Shown in pieces: positions 21,602 to 34,673 of a stretch of 64,000 nt of DNA. Under the pieces are notes generated by a model that saw only the letters and a program-made list of their open reading frames with translations, searched no databases and was not told where the DNA came from. The stretch spans positions 119,351,363 through 119,415,362 of the forward strand of contig CM035164.1 in the NCBI GenBank assembly GCA_020205615.1. The letters run 5' to 3'. Both the position numbers and the translations under genes were made by a program. Every line of letters begins with the position of its first letter. The stretch's first letter is position 1. Origin of the DNA: Panax quinquefolius (taxonomy: Eukaryota; Streptophyta; Magnoliopsida; Apiales; Araliaceae).

Positions 21602-24297
21602 TGTGACGCCCCCAAAATAGGTATACAACACCCATTCTTAGTCGTCAAAATACATAGTACAGAAACAGCTACAACTTTATTAATACAACATAAAAATTGT
21701 GAGTTTAAATACAAATATTGTCATTTAGACAATATCCACACTCAAATAAGTCCTCATTTTAATTATTGATACATTATTTTACAAAAATGGTGAGGACTAC
21801 TAAAATAACTTCTAGAACCATCATTCCATACCCCGACTAATACTCGCTACATTTTCTCCTCCTGAGAAGAAAAATGGAACAAAAAGGAAAAGGGTGAGCT
21901 CAACTAGCCCAGTAAAGAACATTATGACTAAGATAATATAGAACAAATTATTGTTAGTCTTCAACAGGAAAAAAATCTAATAGAATACAATAGACAACAA
22001 GTTTTAAATCAATATTCGCAGCGGAAATAATAATTCATTAGAAGAGTTAAGTAGAGAATGAAATCTACTATCTTCTATATATGAATTTAAAAGCTCATTG
22101 TCAACATTTTATCCCTGTAACATCAATCAATATATATCTGGAATCAAATATTCATCTTTGCACTACAGGCCAAAGATATTCATCAGTTGGTCATGTTCAT
22201 CTAAACGCCTGTTCATCTTTTGACTGCGGCCAAAGATATTCATCGAAATCATTCATCTTTTGCACTCTGAGGCCAAAGATATTGATTATATCATCATTTA
22301 GGGTGAGGATGATGAAAAATATTTTAAAGAAAGCGAATCCGGTGAAACAAAAGAACAAATTTTCAAGATTCGTACTTTAAATAATCCAAGTTCAAAAATA
22401 CTTCATAAATAACCAGAGTGGAGTAAAATTCAAGATTTAAGACCAAAACATAGATTCAATCAAAGATATGAACTATAACAGACAATCTTGGACACAGAAA
22501 AGAAAATTTAATTTTTCTGTGAATAGTGTCGTATTCGTGAATAGTGTCATATACGTGAATAGTAACTCCGACACTAAAAGATAGAAATTTCACAAAAAAT
22601 ATTATCATGCTTTGTGAATAGTACTCGTGAATAGTAACTCGTGAATAGTAACTCATGAATAGTAACTCCGACATGAAAAAGTTCCAAATTTGATAAAAAT
22701 TTCCAACCAATATTTTGGCATAATGATATTGAAGAAATAATATCATTTAAGAAGAAATAACCTCCCTTACCTCAGAAAAACAGTACTTCTGATTGGAATA
22801 CAAGATCTAGTGCTGAAGGAACTTGCACCGTATAGCAACACTCAAAGTACTAAAATACTCACAAAAATACGCTCGATATATAGAGAGAGATAAAGAGAGA
22901 GAAATCTGTAGTTTCTGGTGTGATTTTCAATTCTAACCTAAGCACCCTATTTATAGGAAAATGCTTAGAACACCAAAGCAGAAAATTTAATAAAATAATA
23001 ATTTATTTTTTTCAAATTCTCTATGCACACCAATATAGTCTAGACATCATCCATCCCTTAATAACAACCACAAAAACATTTTTCTCAATTAATTAATTTA
23101 AAATTCCAAATAATAATAATTAATTAATTCGGAACTTCAATAATTCATAATAAATAGCCCTTTTGTCAGAAAAATTCAAATCTTGCAATTTTTTTTATAG
23201 GAAATTTAATTCTCTACAACTTTTCAGAAGAAAGTTTTTCCAAAATCCAAACAGAAATTGACCGAAATCCATAAACGGGCGATTTTACAGGCTATAATAA
23301 AATTTCAGTCAAGAAATGGGCCCACATACATGTTTAACATGTTTTAAACAACTTTTGCAACAAAAATACTCTTCCTCCTCATATACTCATATATCCCACA
23401 TTCATTGTAAAAATATCATCATTATTATATTATAATAATATAATAAAATATTATTTTATCAGAAAAGATAAAATATCGATTTTCAACAATTGTCACTTTA
23501 AAAATTTTCTCCATCTATATCCACATAAAATGAATATTTTCCTCATCATATAAATCAATAATTTAATTATTCACAAATAATATTACAGAATCACAATAAT
23601 CGACAACCGAGGGTTCTCAGAAAAAGGGGCTTTCAATAAAAATTTTCCTTCTTCAAGCATGAATTAGTAACCAAACCTCTCCTTAGATGAACTTTCTAGA
23701 CATTGCCAATAATGTTATCTAATAATATTATTCAGATAATATGAATTATTGCTTCGATAATGGAAAATAATCGTGTAGTGACAATTATTGAAACAACAAG
23801 TAATATAAAATATCAACTTGACAATTATTGAATCGATAAAATAAAATCTTTGAGCGGTAATTATCGTAACAATTATTGAGTAGTGCCTTCTTACGTAAGA
23901 ATCAATAATTGGTGCAATCTAAAGTGTCTTCTTGTCAACAACAATAGCGTATTCTTGTGTTTTTACCACCGAAGTATTCTAACGAGTGTTAAGCAGTAAT
24001 AACTACGTCGTTATTTATAAACAACTTATACTTGTCGTTTTATTCATCCAATCGCTTTCCATTATGGGGCCCACAAAAAGGCACTTGCGTCATACGAATA
24101 TTCCAAACAATGAAGAATATTCCATGACCAAACGAATATTCCTCGATAACAATGAATATTTTATAACCACCTGCTTATTTTAAAATATTTGCGCATTTTA
24201 CCCATAACTAACCACATTAATCAATTCAACCCTTACTATTTCAAAATGATAATTAAAGGAAATTAAATTTCATTTATTAATAATTTGGGGTCTTACA
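21602..24297 (-). repeat. 5' LTR of the 14119-24297 element
   Basis: It has the same structure and block order as 14119-16843. It has a TATA box (22946-22955), GTGAATAGT repeats (22520-22665) and hairpin units (22150-22285). It ends at TCTTACA and is followed by the target duplication TTTAT. Confidence 0.92.
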
Positions 24298-25530
24298 TTT
24301 ATAAATTTTGCAAAGTATGCAAGTTGTTATATAATATTCGATTGGTCGGAGAATATTCTTTTTTTCAGGGAATATCCGTACGACGGCATAATCATTGGTG
24401 GACCCCACAATAGAATTATTGTCGAATTGAAAAAATGACAAAAGTATTTTATTGAAAATAATGGCGGAAGTTTTACCGTTAATACTGTTGAACTACTCGG
24501 TAGTAAAAGTACGATGTCTGGCGTGGTCGTATGGTAGTACACCAGTATTGATTATTGATACTTACATGAGAAGTCACTCAGTTATACTCAATTATTGCTA
24601 TAGTAATTGTTGCATCATATCTCTCATATTATTGATTCGATTATTGTCACAGTATCATCTACATTATATGATATATTATTAAGTCAATAATTGAGATGAC
24701 AAAGTTATTCATATTATTAAATTGCAATATTTACAATGTCAGAAGTTACATCAAGGAGAGGTTTGGTCACCTAATTGGCGCTTGATAGGGAGAAATCCTT
24801 ATTGGAAAGCCCTCTTTCTTGGGAACGACCTGGTTGATAAATATTATGAGTTATAATATTAATGATGAATGATATTAATATTAAAGTTGTGCTCGGAGTT
24901 GAATTTGGAGACGCGGACGTGATATTTGAGTCCGGAATGATGAAATTAGTAAAAATAGACTATAAACACAAAATTTGCAGGTTTTTACTATTTGGTCAAA
25001 AAGTCAACAGTTGACTTTTTTGGGAAAAGTCAAACTTTGAAATTTCAAAATTTATATTTTTGATAAAAATAGTTTCAATATGTTGGAATAATTTGTGTTA
25101 GTGAAAATCGACATTTATTTCGATAAAAATTGATGTCTGGAGGTTATTTTGACCAATCGGGTATTTAACCGGATTAATGAGCAATGAATTGCTATTATTT
25201 CACATGATTATAACTATTTGTTCAAATGTGTATACTATTGTTTCACATTCTTTTTACTATTAGGGGAGTTGGTGCAAGATTGATAATACTTTATGATGTT
25301 AAGTTAAAATGGAGGTATAGATGGAGGTACTATACTGTAATTCGTATTTTCACATGTCTAGAACTATTGATGTACAAGATTTACTATTGATTCACATTAT
25401 TTACTATTAGGGGAGATGGTGTAAGTTTGATAATACTTGTAGGACTAAATTAAAAATGAAAGAAAAGTTGGAGGTATTGTTCTATAATTTTTCGAGCCCC
25501 AAAATGTGCAATTATCGAAACTATATTTTT

Positions 25531-25540
25531 CTATAAATAG
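25531..25540 (+). promoter_or_regulatory. family B LTR TATA box
   Basis: CTATAAATAG lies about 1.3 kb into the joined LTR. The downstream arrays (25740-26100 and 26395-26690) would therefore be in the transcribed leader. Confidence 0.55.
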
Positions 25541-25739
25541 AAGCTCATTCTTCCTTCATTTCTCACCAATTCACTAAAGCTATAAAGCACTTATTATAGA
25601 GAGAAATTATAGAAAGAAGCTATAGAGAGAAAATCTATAGAAGAAGAGAAGCCTGATACTTCACTACTCCTATATCCACTTTCTTTTACGGTAAGGGATG
25701 TTATTTCTTTTGTATTCAAGAAGAGAACTTCTGTTATTC

Positions 25740-26130
25740 CATTCTTTATTATTCTATTGGAATAACTTTTGATCATGCTGGCTACCACATGTACTTGGTG
25801 ACATTCTTCTATTATTCCGTCTTTATTATTACATTTGGAATATCCGTCTACATGCGTTTTCTGTAGAACGACGAAAAGTCTTTATTATTACATTTGGAAT
25901 ATCCTATCACGTGCGTTCTGGTGGGACCGGTTCTATCTTTATTATTGTTCTGTTGGAATATCATGTCTGTGCGTTTACACCGGACCTAGTTTCGTCTTTA
26001 TTATTACATTTGGAACATCCGCCGGTCATTAATTTACTTTGACACGGTTCCGTTATTTATTATTCTGTTGGAATAACCTGTCTATGTGAAGTACCGCATG
26101 CATAGAGATTTCTTTTGTTATTCCATTCGT
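25740..26130 (+). repeat. tandem array of about seven 45-58 base units in family B LTR
   Basis: Units carry TTTATTATT...TTGGAATA, with several flanked by an upstream TATTCC so that ATTCCA and TGGAAT can pair. The inverted copy in the element at 31531-40511 lies at 32640-33130 and again at 38580-39010. Confidence 0.8.
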
Positions 26131-27243
26131 TATTATACTCAGTTGGTTAAAGTTTTGACTTCTATACTCCATGAAATTAGTGGAATATCCTTGATATTGC
26201 GCTTCCGTCGATATCTTTTCATGGAAATATTCTTACGAGCATTATTGAATTTTACTCTACAAAAGCAAAGATCATGTTGACAATTTGAAGCGTTATCGGT
26301 TTCTGGATAAACTAATTCTTGAACTTGTTTTATTGAATTCTTATATCATTGTCATCATCCTCATGTTTATATTATGTTGAAAGTCATCATGTGACTTTGT
26401 AGTGCATAGATGGACTTGGTATGATTATGACGAGGATTATTCGGTATAATCATAACCGTAATGTTACAAATGATGTGGAAAAAAGTCCTCATTGACCCGT
26501 AGTGCATTGATGGACAGTTTTTGGTATGATTATGGCTATGGATTCTCTTTAGCTGTAGTGCAAAGATGAATTTTTTTTATGGCATGATCAGGACCGTTGA
26601 TAAAAACATGATTATTTTAAGCCGTAGTGCATGGATAATTCGTGGTCGTGATACTAAAGAATATCATTGGCCGTAGTGCAGGGGTGATTCGATGATGTGG
26701 ATTATTTGTTAAGCTGAGTCCCAGCGATAAAAGTGATGAAAAACCTTTTAAATCATAGAAGATAGTAGATTTTATTCCTACTTGACTCTTCTAATGGATT
26801 GCTTGTTCATTTGATTAAACTTGATGTTTGTTATATTTTATCGGTTTAACATCATTTGAAAGCTAACGATAAATTATTACGCATTATCTTAGTCTTAATA
26901 TTTTTCTTTGGGCTAGTTGAGCTCACCCTTTCTTTTTCCTTTTTCTCTGTGAAATGAGAACGTACGTGGGACTAATAGTCGGGGAGCAGTGATGGTCTTA
27001 GATGGTGCATTAGTAGTCCTCACTATTCGTGAAATAGTGTGATAATAATTGTAATGAGGACTCCTTTTGACTTTTGTATAATCTCTAGTAGACAATATTT
27101 GTATTCAAACTCACGATTTATGTTTTGTAAGTATTATACACTGCATAACAGTTGTATTATTAAGTTGTATTTGAATTTTGTACCATGTATCTGGCGACTC
27201 AGAATAGGTGATGTATACCTAATTTTGGGAGCGTCACACCTAG

Positions 27244-27857
27244 GGCTTTAGCATGGTCATATTTTAGAACCCACAGTTACCCTGGTAGAAGTGAGAATTC
27301 CCATCACCATTTGTCATTTTACCGAGGAGAGTTAGATATTAATTCTATGTGACATGTGGTTTGGCGGCCTTACATGATGTGGGATGATGTAATCAGTGGA
27401 TTTAATTTTGAAGGGAGGTTGTTGGGATCTGGTAGGGTCCCCTTAATCCACTTTGATATTGTGGAATTCCATATGTCGAACCGTGTGATGAGACAGTTCA
27501 GGTTCATGCAAGGCATATCATCCCCAGCCAAAAACCACGGTGACCTTAGGAAGGAGAAAAAAAATTCAGCACTTAGTCAGATGCCTCCCGAGTTGGTTCT
27601 ACAAAAACACAATTGGAATTACGAATACAGTCTATACGACTTTGAAGCAAGAGGAAAACAAATACCTCGACAGGGGGTCCACAGTTTTAGGACCACAGTC
27701 CCAATTCTCCCATTTCAATGAAGGGCTTGGGAAACAAACTGATTATATAGTACAAAAGAGCTACATACCCACCGCACAAACATATAAGGAGAGCTCTATT
27801 CCCACCACCCAAGCCTACGAGGAGTGTTACATTTCGACATCTTCCAACTACCTTTGA
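27244..27857 (+). pseudogene. PMD gene, segment 3 of 3
   Basis: The frame resumes from segment 2 with PRALAWSYF across the junction, then FYRGELDI, a TGA, and VVWRPYMMWDDVISGF, then GRVPLIHFDIVEFHMSNRVMRQF, a highly typical PMD block (the usual reading is P-L-I-x-F-D-I-V-E and R-V-M-R-Q-F). Near 27535 the family pattern moves to the +1 frame (LGRRKKIQHLVRCLPSWFYK), a frameshift, and this second frame ends at TGA in the 27857 region after a Tyr/Thr/Ser-rich tail. Total restored length would be about 478 codons. Confidence 0.87.
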
Positions 27858-28540
27858 ATTTGCAAGACTTTCTGGCGTCATAAGAGTTGGTTCACTTAAA
27901 TTACATGAAGTGATGGTTTTAATTAATGCATATTAATTATTATTATATTCATATTTATAAAATAATAATGATACATATAATTATAATTTACATTTGGGTC
28001 CTACTTCTCCTCTCTCTCTCTCTCTCTCAATTATTAGTATGTAATTTTTTATTTTTACACACTAGTAATTCTCCTCTCTCTCTCTCTCTCTCAATTACTC
28101 CTAATTTGTTCAATTTTGTGAGCCTAGTATGTAATTTTTTATTTCTTTTATTTTCTCTATAATCTTTTTATTAATTATCTTAAATATACGCAAAACATCT
28201 TGAGAGAAAAAAACTCCTTTAAAACGTCGTATACGACGAAAGCAAAGAAGAGAGTAACATATACGCTAGTTTTATTACGGTAGAATGGTGTAACTTGCAA
28301 ATCCTTTAGATTTGTTAAGTTTAATTCTTTATTGGTCACAATAATATATCATTTCATTTTTAAGTTTCTTCTTCTTTCTTAGCGTTCTTTGTTACACTTT
28401 GATACTTGTGACGAAATGATATTTTTATATTTTTATTATAAATTTTATAATCATTGCTATATATTTATAGTGATATTTTTTATAAAAAAATATCAAAAAG
28501 TTATATAAAAATATCAATTTCCTTTTTATTATTAGGGTTA
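27858..28540. repeat. AT-rich DNA with duplicated (TC)n blocks
   Basis: Two (CT)n runs (about 28010-28028 and 28073-28092) are each followed by CTCAATTA and a copy of AGTATGTAATTTTTTATTT (about 28037-28057 and 28123-28144), so a block of about 90 bases was duplicated. No gene is seen. Confidence 0.75.
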
Positions 28541-28541
28541 T

Positions 28542-28702
28542 ATGTATATATACAGCTGTGTAGTACACAGTCAGTCGCCTATGACGACGGTTTTTTTAGG
28601 CTATCCCGTATCCATAGATCAGAATAGCTATAGGGACGTCGCTATAGTCCAACAAAATTGTTGTCATAGACGTCTGTGTATTACACAGCTGTATATATAC
28701 AT
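28542..28702. mobile_element. short foldback MITE
   Basis: Inverted arms of about 40 bases, with outer part GTATATATACAGCTGTGTA and inner part CTATGACRACR, face each other over a 160-base element. The arms lie in TA-rich DNA. If the element begins at CAGCTGTG, a TA duplication is possible, but TA-rich flanks make this unprovable. Confidence 0.65.
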
Positions 28703-29060
28703 TTTTTCCTTATTATTATGTACAATTTTTATTTTATTTTTGCTTTCCGCTTTTTACTTATGAAAGAGAGATTCTTATTTTTTTGGTTTTTCATTGTCCT
28801 TGTTTAGTCTATGAAAGGAAAAGAAAATAACATGTTCAACAAAAGACCAAGAAGTAGAAAAATATGGATATTACTCCCTTTGTACCCAAAGAAATGATTA
28901 AAAATGAAAAAAAAAATTGTTCATAAAAAATGAGATAAAGTACATAAAGAGAATGGTATCTAAGTTATTTAGTGAGATCTATTAGTATAAAAAAAAAATA
29001 CACATCACTCTATAATCATGTGGGGTCATTAAGGATAAATTTAAAACTTTTGTTTCTTCT
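28703..29060. other. AT-rich intergenic DNA, nothing recognised
   Basis: No coding signal or paired repeat was found. A stretch ACTCCCTTTGTACC at 28873 resembles a Stowaway-type MITE end, but I found no matching right end. Confidence 0.4.
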
Positions 29061-29069
29061 ATTTTTATA

Positions 29070-29290
29070 AATTTTAAAGTTCGATAAATTACTCGAACAT
29101 CTTCAAATTATAATTTTCTATTGATACTCGGATTATATTTGCTCGAAAAGTTCAAACTATTTAGCGCCGATTCGAGATCGCTATTTCATTCAGAAATTTA
29201 AAGCAGCGCTCAATCAAACTTTATTTCATATTCGATAAATTTTATGAATTAAATCTGAACAACTCAATATTCGATTTCATTCAACTCGTT
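29070..29290 (+). repeat. dispersed repeat, copy 1 (TTCGAA/CTCGA-rich)
   Basis: This is collinear with 58690-58985. Shared blocks include TTCGATAAATT, AATTATAATTTT, GATACTCGG, GAGATCG and ATCTGAACAACTCAATA. Such CTCGA-rich sequences are common non-autonomous transposon parts in plants; I cannot name the family. Confidence 0.7.
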
Positions 29291-31525
29291 TAAATCCTTA
29301 TGCGTAAATTATATTTTGTTTATTCTTTTTTGAAGGGAAAAGTATTAATTAATACGAGTGAAGGGTGTGACTGTCATGTGCCATCATCAGTCAACAAACC
29401 GTGTTACGGGGCATTGACTTACTTTTATGGGTCCCCCTTCGTACCAAACCTTGGAGAGAAAGATGGTCAACTTTTTAGAAGAAAAAAAAAGAAGATAAAA
29501 TATCACTTCCATGAGTCTAGAAGATAAAATATCAGTTCATCCATTTTTTTTTAATATAAAGCGTTTTAAAATAATATTTTTGTCCCTTAATATAAGTCGT
29601 TTGAGAATTTTAAATAAATATTAATTACTTAATTTTTAATATTATTTCAAATATTAAATATAATTTTAATTCTTTGGCTATTTTTTTTATACAATAAATA
29701 AGACTATATTTTTTAATATAAGAATAATATAGATAATTAATATTATATTTAATATTTTATAATTATTTTTTTAATACTTGACTTATAATATTAACTACTT
29801 AATTGTATAAACTCTAAAGCACTTCCTTGTAGTACTTCTTTATGTCTTTTTGTTGGTTTAGTTTATACACACGTTCATTCACTCAATAAGAGGGAAAAAG
29901 TTCATAGAACATTTGTTTCTCTTTCCTCCGTTTGGACCGTTATTAGTAGTCGTGGCAGTTGGCACACCACTTGTGTCATGTGTGTATAAATTATCTAGAA
30001 TAAAATAAAAAAATTTATAAAATTTATAATATTAAGTAGAAAAATAAAAATATATACATAGTACAAAAGAATAATATAATTAAAATTATAAAAACAAAAG
30101 AGAAAAAAATTGTGACATAAAAATAGACCTGACAATATAGTTGGTTAATTGTTGGGTCAACCCATATTAACTGAAACCAAATAAGTTGATTAATTGTTTT
30201 TATTTATTTGAGTTGGTTAAAGTTTGAAATCATATTTTTAAAAAGAAATATAGAATAGTTTGTGACAAAATCAACAAAACATCCGTACTATTATATTGAT
30301 ATATTGAATAATTTGTTTTATCGTTTGATACTGTTAGAATAAAAATGTTAACATCAGAACAACTATGTTATGTTCGGATTCGGTACTCGTGAAGTTAATT
30401 TTATGGTAAAATAATTAATTGACTAATACAGTACTGATATTCAAAAAGAGAGAGGTCACTTTTCGGCCTGTGTGTCGATATTGTATTAGTTAATTGACCA
30501 AAGTTAACTTCATAGTTTTCGGCCCTACACAATATGTTGAGGTGGATTATGCCACATCATCAGTTTGTAAAATATTTGTAGAATAGTTTGTGTCTCTAGT
30601 ATTATTCATTGCGAATTTGCAATGCTCAATTGTTTGTTATCATAACTTTTTAGTTTTGAAGTAGAAGGAAAATATTTTTAAATTCAAAATTTATACAAAT
30701 TTGTAAATATTTTGAAAATAATAAATTTTATATTGAGACATATCATTTATATAAAAGTAATGAATAAGTTAAAAGTTTGTGTATAGAACTAAACTAAACT
30801 ATTCTATTTTTGTTTTTTAACGTCTCTATTTTCTTTTAAATTTGATTGGTGGAGTTTTATTTTAGACAATTACATACTTTATTGATTGTCACTAGTTACT
30901 TTTAACAATAATAAGCTTAAGTTGTTGAAAATGGTTTTGGTTCAAAATTAATTGTTTTATTTAATTTCATCTATATTTTTTGAAAAATAAATTTTATGCT
31001 TATTTGTTTCTTGGAGTGTAATTGATGAAGTTATTATTATTATAAAATTAGATCTTTAATTTGTATTTTTTTAATTTCTTGTGAAATGGATTTTTGTACT
31101 TAATTCAAATTACAAGTATGTTTTTTAACAAAAATAAATATAGTACAAGTAAGTCAATACGTGTAACCAAGCAAAAAATAAAAATAAAAAATTAAAGCAA
31201 AATAATTCTAATAGATAGATATTATTAAATAATATCATTTCTTATATTTATATATGTAAAGGGGTAATACTGATAATAGTGTAGTTTAAAAAAAGCAATT
31301 TCTTTTCTTTCTTCTAAACTCACAAATAAGGGAAAATTTAATTAAAACTCATATTACAAATAAAGGGAAAATTTAATTAAAATCTCATTTTATCTCTTGA
31401 GGCCCCCTTTGAGAAGACCTCAAATTTTAATAATCCATATATGAGGTCATTAAAAGTTTGAAAAATAATAATTTTGCATTAAAAGAGTGAGAGTTTGAAT
31501 AGTAAATGATAAAGTGTATTATACG
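29291..31525. other. AT-rich intergenic DNA with one imperfect inverted repeat
   Basis: No gene is recognised. An inverted pair of about 45 bases lies at about 30390-30440 and 30475-30515 (GTGAAGTTAA with TTAACTTCA at the ends, and ATTGACTAATAC with GTATTAGTTAATTG inside). A short tandem duplication containing GGGAAAATTTAATTAAAA lies at 31332-31385. Confidence 0.5.
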
Positions 31526-31530
31526 ATTAG

Positions 31531-34500
31531 TGTGATGCCCCCAAAGCAGAATACAACCTATTCGAGTCGCCAAATACGTGAGTCATGAATACAAATACAA
31601 TCTTAAATTATTGAGTTTGAATACAATATTGTTTACTAAAGAGTATACAAATAAAGGAGTCCTTATTACTATTATTATTACACATTTCACGAATAGTGAG
31701 GACTACTAAACAAACATCTAGGACCATCACTCTGTTCCCAGAGCTAGTCTCATTACGTTCTCATTTCAAGAGAAACGGTGAAAGAAAGGGTGAGCTCAAC
31801 TAGCCCGATAAAAATATTATGATTAAGATAATGCATAATAAATTATCATTAGCCTTGACGATATAACAATTTGTTAGAATATAATAAACAACAAGTTTTA
31901 GATCAAAAAGCTGCGCGTGAATAAAAAATCCATTAGAAGAGTCGAGTAAAATATAAAATCTACTATCTTACATGATTTTAAAAGTTTTTCACCAACTTTA
32001 TCATTGAGACTCGACAATAAATAATCCACATCATTAACTCATCCACCGCTTCTGGGCCGAGGATATTTTTAGTATCACGACCACGAATTATCCATACACT
32101 ACTGAGCCAAAGATAATCGTATTTTCATCATGAGTCTGATCGTATGCCATAAAATAATTCATCTTTGCACCCTTGGTAGAAGAGAATCCATAGCCATAAT
32201 CATACCAAAAAAGCGTCCATCGATACACTACGGGACGATGAGGACTTTTACCACATCATTTGTAACATTACGGTCATGATTACAAAGAATAATCCCAGTC
32301 ATAATCATACCAAGTCCCATCATGCACTCTGAGGCCACAGATGACTTTCAACAAAATATAAACATGAGGATGATGACAATGATATAAGAATTCAATAAAA
32401 CAAGTTCAAGAATTAATTTATCCGGGAACTAATAATGTCCAAATTGTCGACATGATCTTTGCTTTGTAGAGTAAAATTCAAGAATGCTCGAGAAGAATAT
32501 TTCCATGAAAAGATATTGGATGAAGCGCAAATATCGAGGATATTCCACTAATTTCATGGAGTATAGAAGTCAAAACTTTAACCATGTTGAGTATAATAAA
32601 GAATGGAATAACAAAAGAAATCACCGTGTATGCGGTACTTAGCATAGGCGAGTTATTCAACGAGAATACTAAATAACGGAACCGGTTCGGTGAAAAATTG
32701 CTTGCAAGCGAGGATGTTCAATGAGAATAATAAAGAATGAAATAACAGCGAAATCACCATGCATGCGGTGCTTGATGTAGGCGAGTTATTCAACGAGAAT
32801 ACTAATAAGGGCGGAATCGTTAAGACCGTAAAAGCACATGTGACGAGAATATTCCAATAGAATAATAATAAAAAGCGGAACCGGTCAGGCGTAAAATGAA
32901 CGCATGACGAGGATATTCAGCAGAATAATAATAAAAAATGGAACCCGGTCGGCAGAAAACGCATGCAGCGGATATTCGAATCGGTCGGCGTAAAATCATG
33001 ATGAGGATATTCAATGAGAATAATAAAGGCGGAATAATAGAAGAATGTCACCAAGTATATAGGGTGGCAGCGTATCTGAGTTATTCAACGAGAATAATAA
33101 AGAATGGAATAATGAAGTTCTCTTCATGAATACTGAAAGAAATAATACTCCTACGAGAGACTGACAAATAATATTCTCTACCTTAAAAAAAAGCTGGATC
33201 TTTGGAATAGTGAGGTAGTGAGACTTCTCTTCTTCTTTCTCTCTATAATTTCTCTCTATAATAATTGCTCTAAAGCTTTTGTGAATTGGTGAGAAATGAA
33301 GGAAGAATGAGCTTTATTTATAGGAAAATATAGTTTCGATAATTGCGTTTTGGGGCTCGAAATATTACGATTATAATACCTTCCTCTTTTCTTCATTTTT
33401 AATTTAGTCCTGCAAGTATTATCAAACTTGCACTAACTCCCTAATAGTAAATAATGTGAATCAATAGTAAATCATGTGACTCAATAGTTCTAATCATGTG
33501 ATAAAAATAATTACGATTATAGTACCTCCATCTATACCTCCATTTTTAACTTAGTCATGCAAGTATTATCAATTTTGCACCAACTCCCTAATAGTACAAG
33601 AATGTGATTCAATAGTACACACATGTGAATCAAATAGTTATATAAGCATGTGAATTAGTAGCAATTAATTGCTCATTTATCCAGATAAATTACCGATTTA
33701 TCAATATAACCCCCGAGACATCAATTATCATCGGAATAGATGTCGATTTTCACTAACACAAACAATTCCAACATAATGAAACTATTTTTATCAACAATAT
33801 AAATTTTGAAATTTCAAGTTTGACTTTTTCCCAAAAAAGTCAACTGTTGACTTTTTTGACGAATAGTGAATCCCAAAAAATTTTGTGTTTATAGACTATT
33901 TTACTAATTTCATCGTTAGGACTCAAATATCACGTCGCGTCTCCAAATTCAACTCGAACACAACTTCAATTTTAATAACATTCATCATTAATATTATAAC
34001 TCACAATATTTAACAACCGGTCGTTCGAGGAAAGAGGGGCTTTCAGATAAGGATTTCTCTTTATTGGTAGCGCTTGATTAGGTGACCAAACCTCTCTCTT
34101 GTGAGAACTTTTAGACATTGTCGATATTGCAAATAATAATATGAATAACTTTGCCATCTCAATCATTGATTTAATAATATATCATATTATATGACGGATG
34201 ATCTTGTAACAATAATTGAATCGATAATATGAAAGATATGATCAACAATTCTTTGTAGCAATAATTGAGTATAATTGAGTGACTTCTCACGTAAGCATCA
34301 ATAATCAATCTGTGTATGCTCTTATGCAACCCGCGCGTATTCTTGTACTTTTAACAAGGGTGTTTCAACGAGTTAACGGTAAAACTTCCGCCGTTATTTT
34401 CATAAAGTATTTTTGTCGTTTTCTCAATCGACAATAATTTAATTCTTGAGGTCCACCAATGATTGTCTTAGTAAATACGGATATTCCCTGAAAAAAAGAA

Positions 34501-34659
34501 TATTCCCCGACCAATCGAATATTATATAACAACTTGCGTACTTTGCAAAATTTATAAATATAACCCACAACTATAACATTATATCAAATCCACACCATAA
34601 TATTTAAAAAATTATTTTGAGAAAATTAAATATTTATTCATAAAATCTGGGGTCTCACA
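31531..34659 (-). repeat. 3' LTR of the family B element
   Basis: It runs on the minus strand from TGTGAGACCCCAGA (34659) to GGGGGCATCACA (31531). It includes a TATA-like box (33313-33324), the 45-58 base array (32640-33130) and the TGCACTACGGGC hairpin-type units (32030-32345). Confidence 0.85.
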
Positions 34660-34673
34660 ATCTCCCCTCCTTA
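34660..34673 (-). other. polypurine tract, family B element
   Basis: TAAGGAGGGGAGAT on the minus strand abuts the 3' LTR. Confidence 0.8.

Larger units (their letters stand above)
14119..24297 (-). mobile_element. full-length Ty3/gypsy chromovirus, family A (Tekay/Del-like), 10.2 kb
   Basis: Two LTRs of 2725 and 2696 bases flank gag-pol on the minus strand. The perfect duplication TTTAT lies at 14114-14118 and 24298-24302. A tRNA-iMet-type primer site, polypurine tract, gag, CCHC knuckles, protease, RT, RNase H, integrase and a chromodomain-like C-terminal tail follow in gypsy order (pol order PR-RT-RH-INT). LTR length, total size and the C-terminal module point to the Tekay/Del chromovirus lineage by inference. 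The reading frames carry many stops and shifts, so the copy is dead. The two LTRs differ at about 5 of the first 92 bases, so it is not a very recent insertion. Confidence 0.92.
14015..27238 (+). mobile_element. solo LTR, Ty3/gypsy family B, split by a full-length family A element
   Basis: The two parts, 14015-14118 and 24303-27238, join into one LTR of about 3.04 kb matching 59516-60683 and, inverted, 31531-34659. The perfect target duplication CCTAG lies at 14010-14014 and 27239-27243. The start reads TATAAAATTCC where the family has TGTGAGACCCC, four transitions that fit cytosine-methylation decay. It ends GGGAGCGTCACA. No family B internal region is present, so it is a solo LTR. It lies in the PMD gene. 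Confidence 0.88.

Noticed and set aside
28873..29000. Possible Stowaway MITE (ACTCCCTTTGTACC start)
   Set aside because: No inverted right end or TA duplication could be found.
31330..31385. LTR or MITE at the GGGAAAATTTAATTAAAA duplication
   Set aside because: Only a short tandem duplication in AT-rich DNA; no ends or target duplication.
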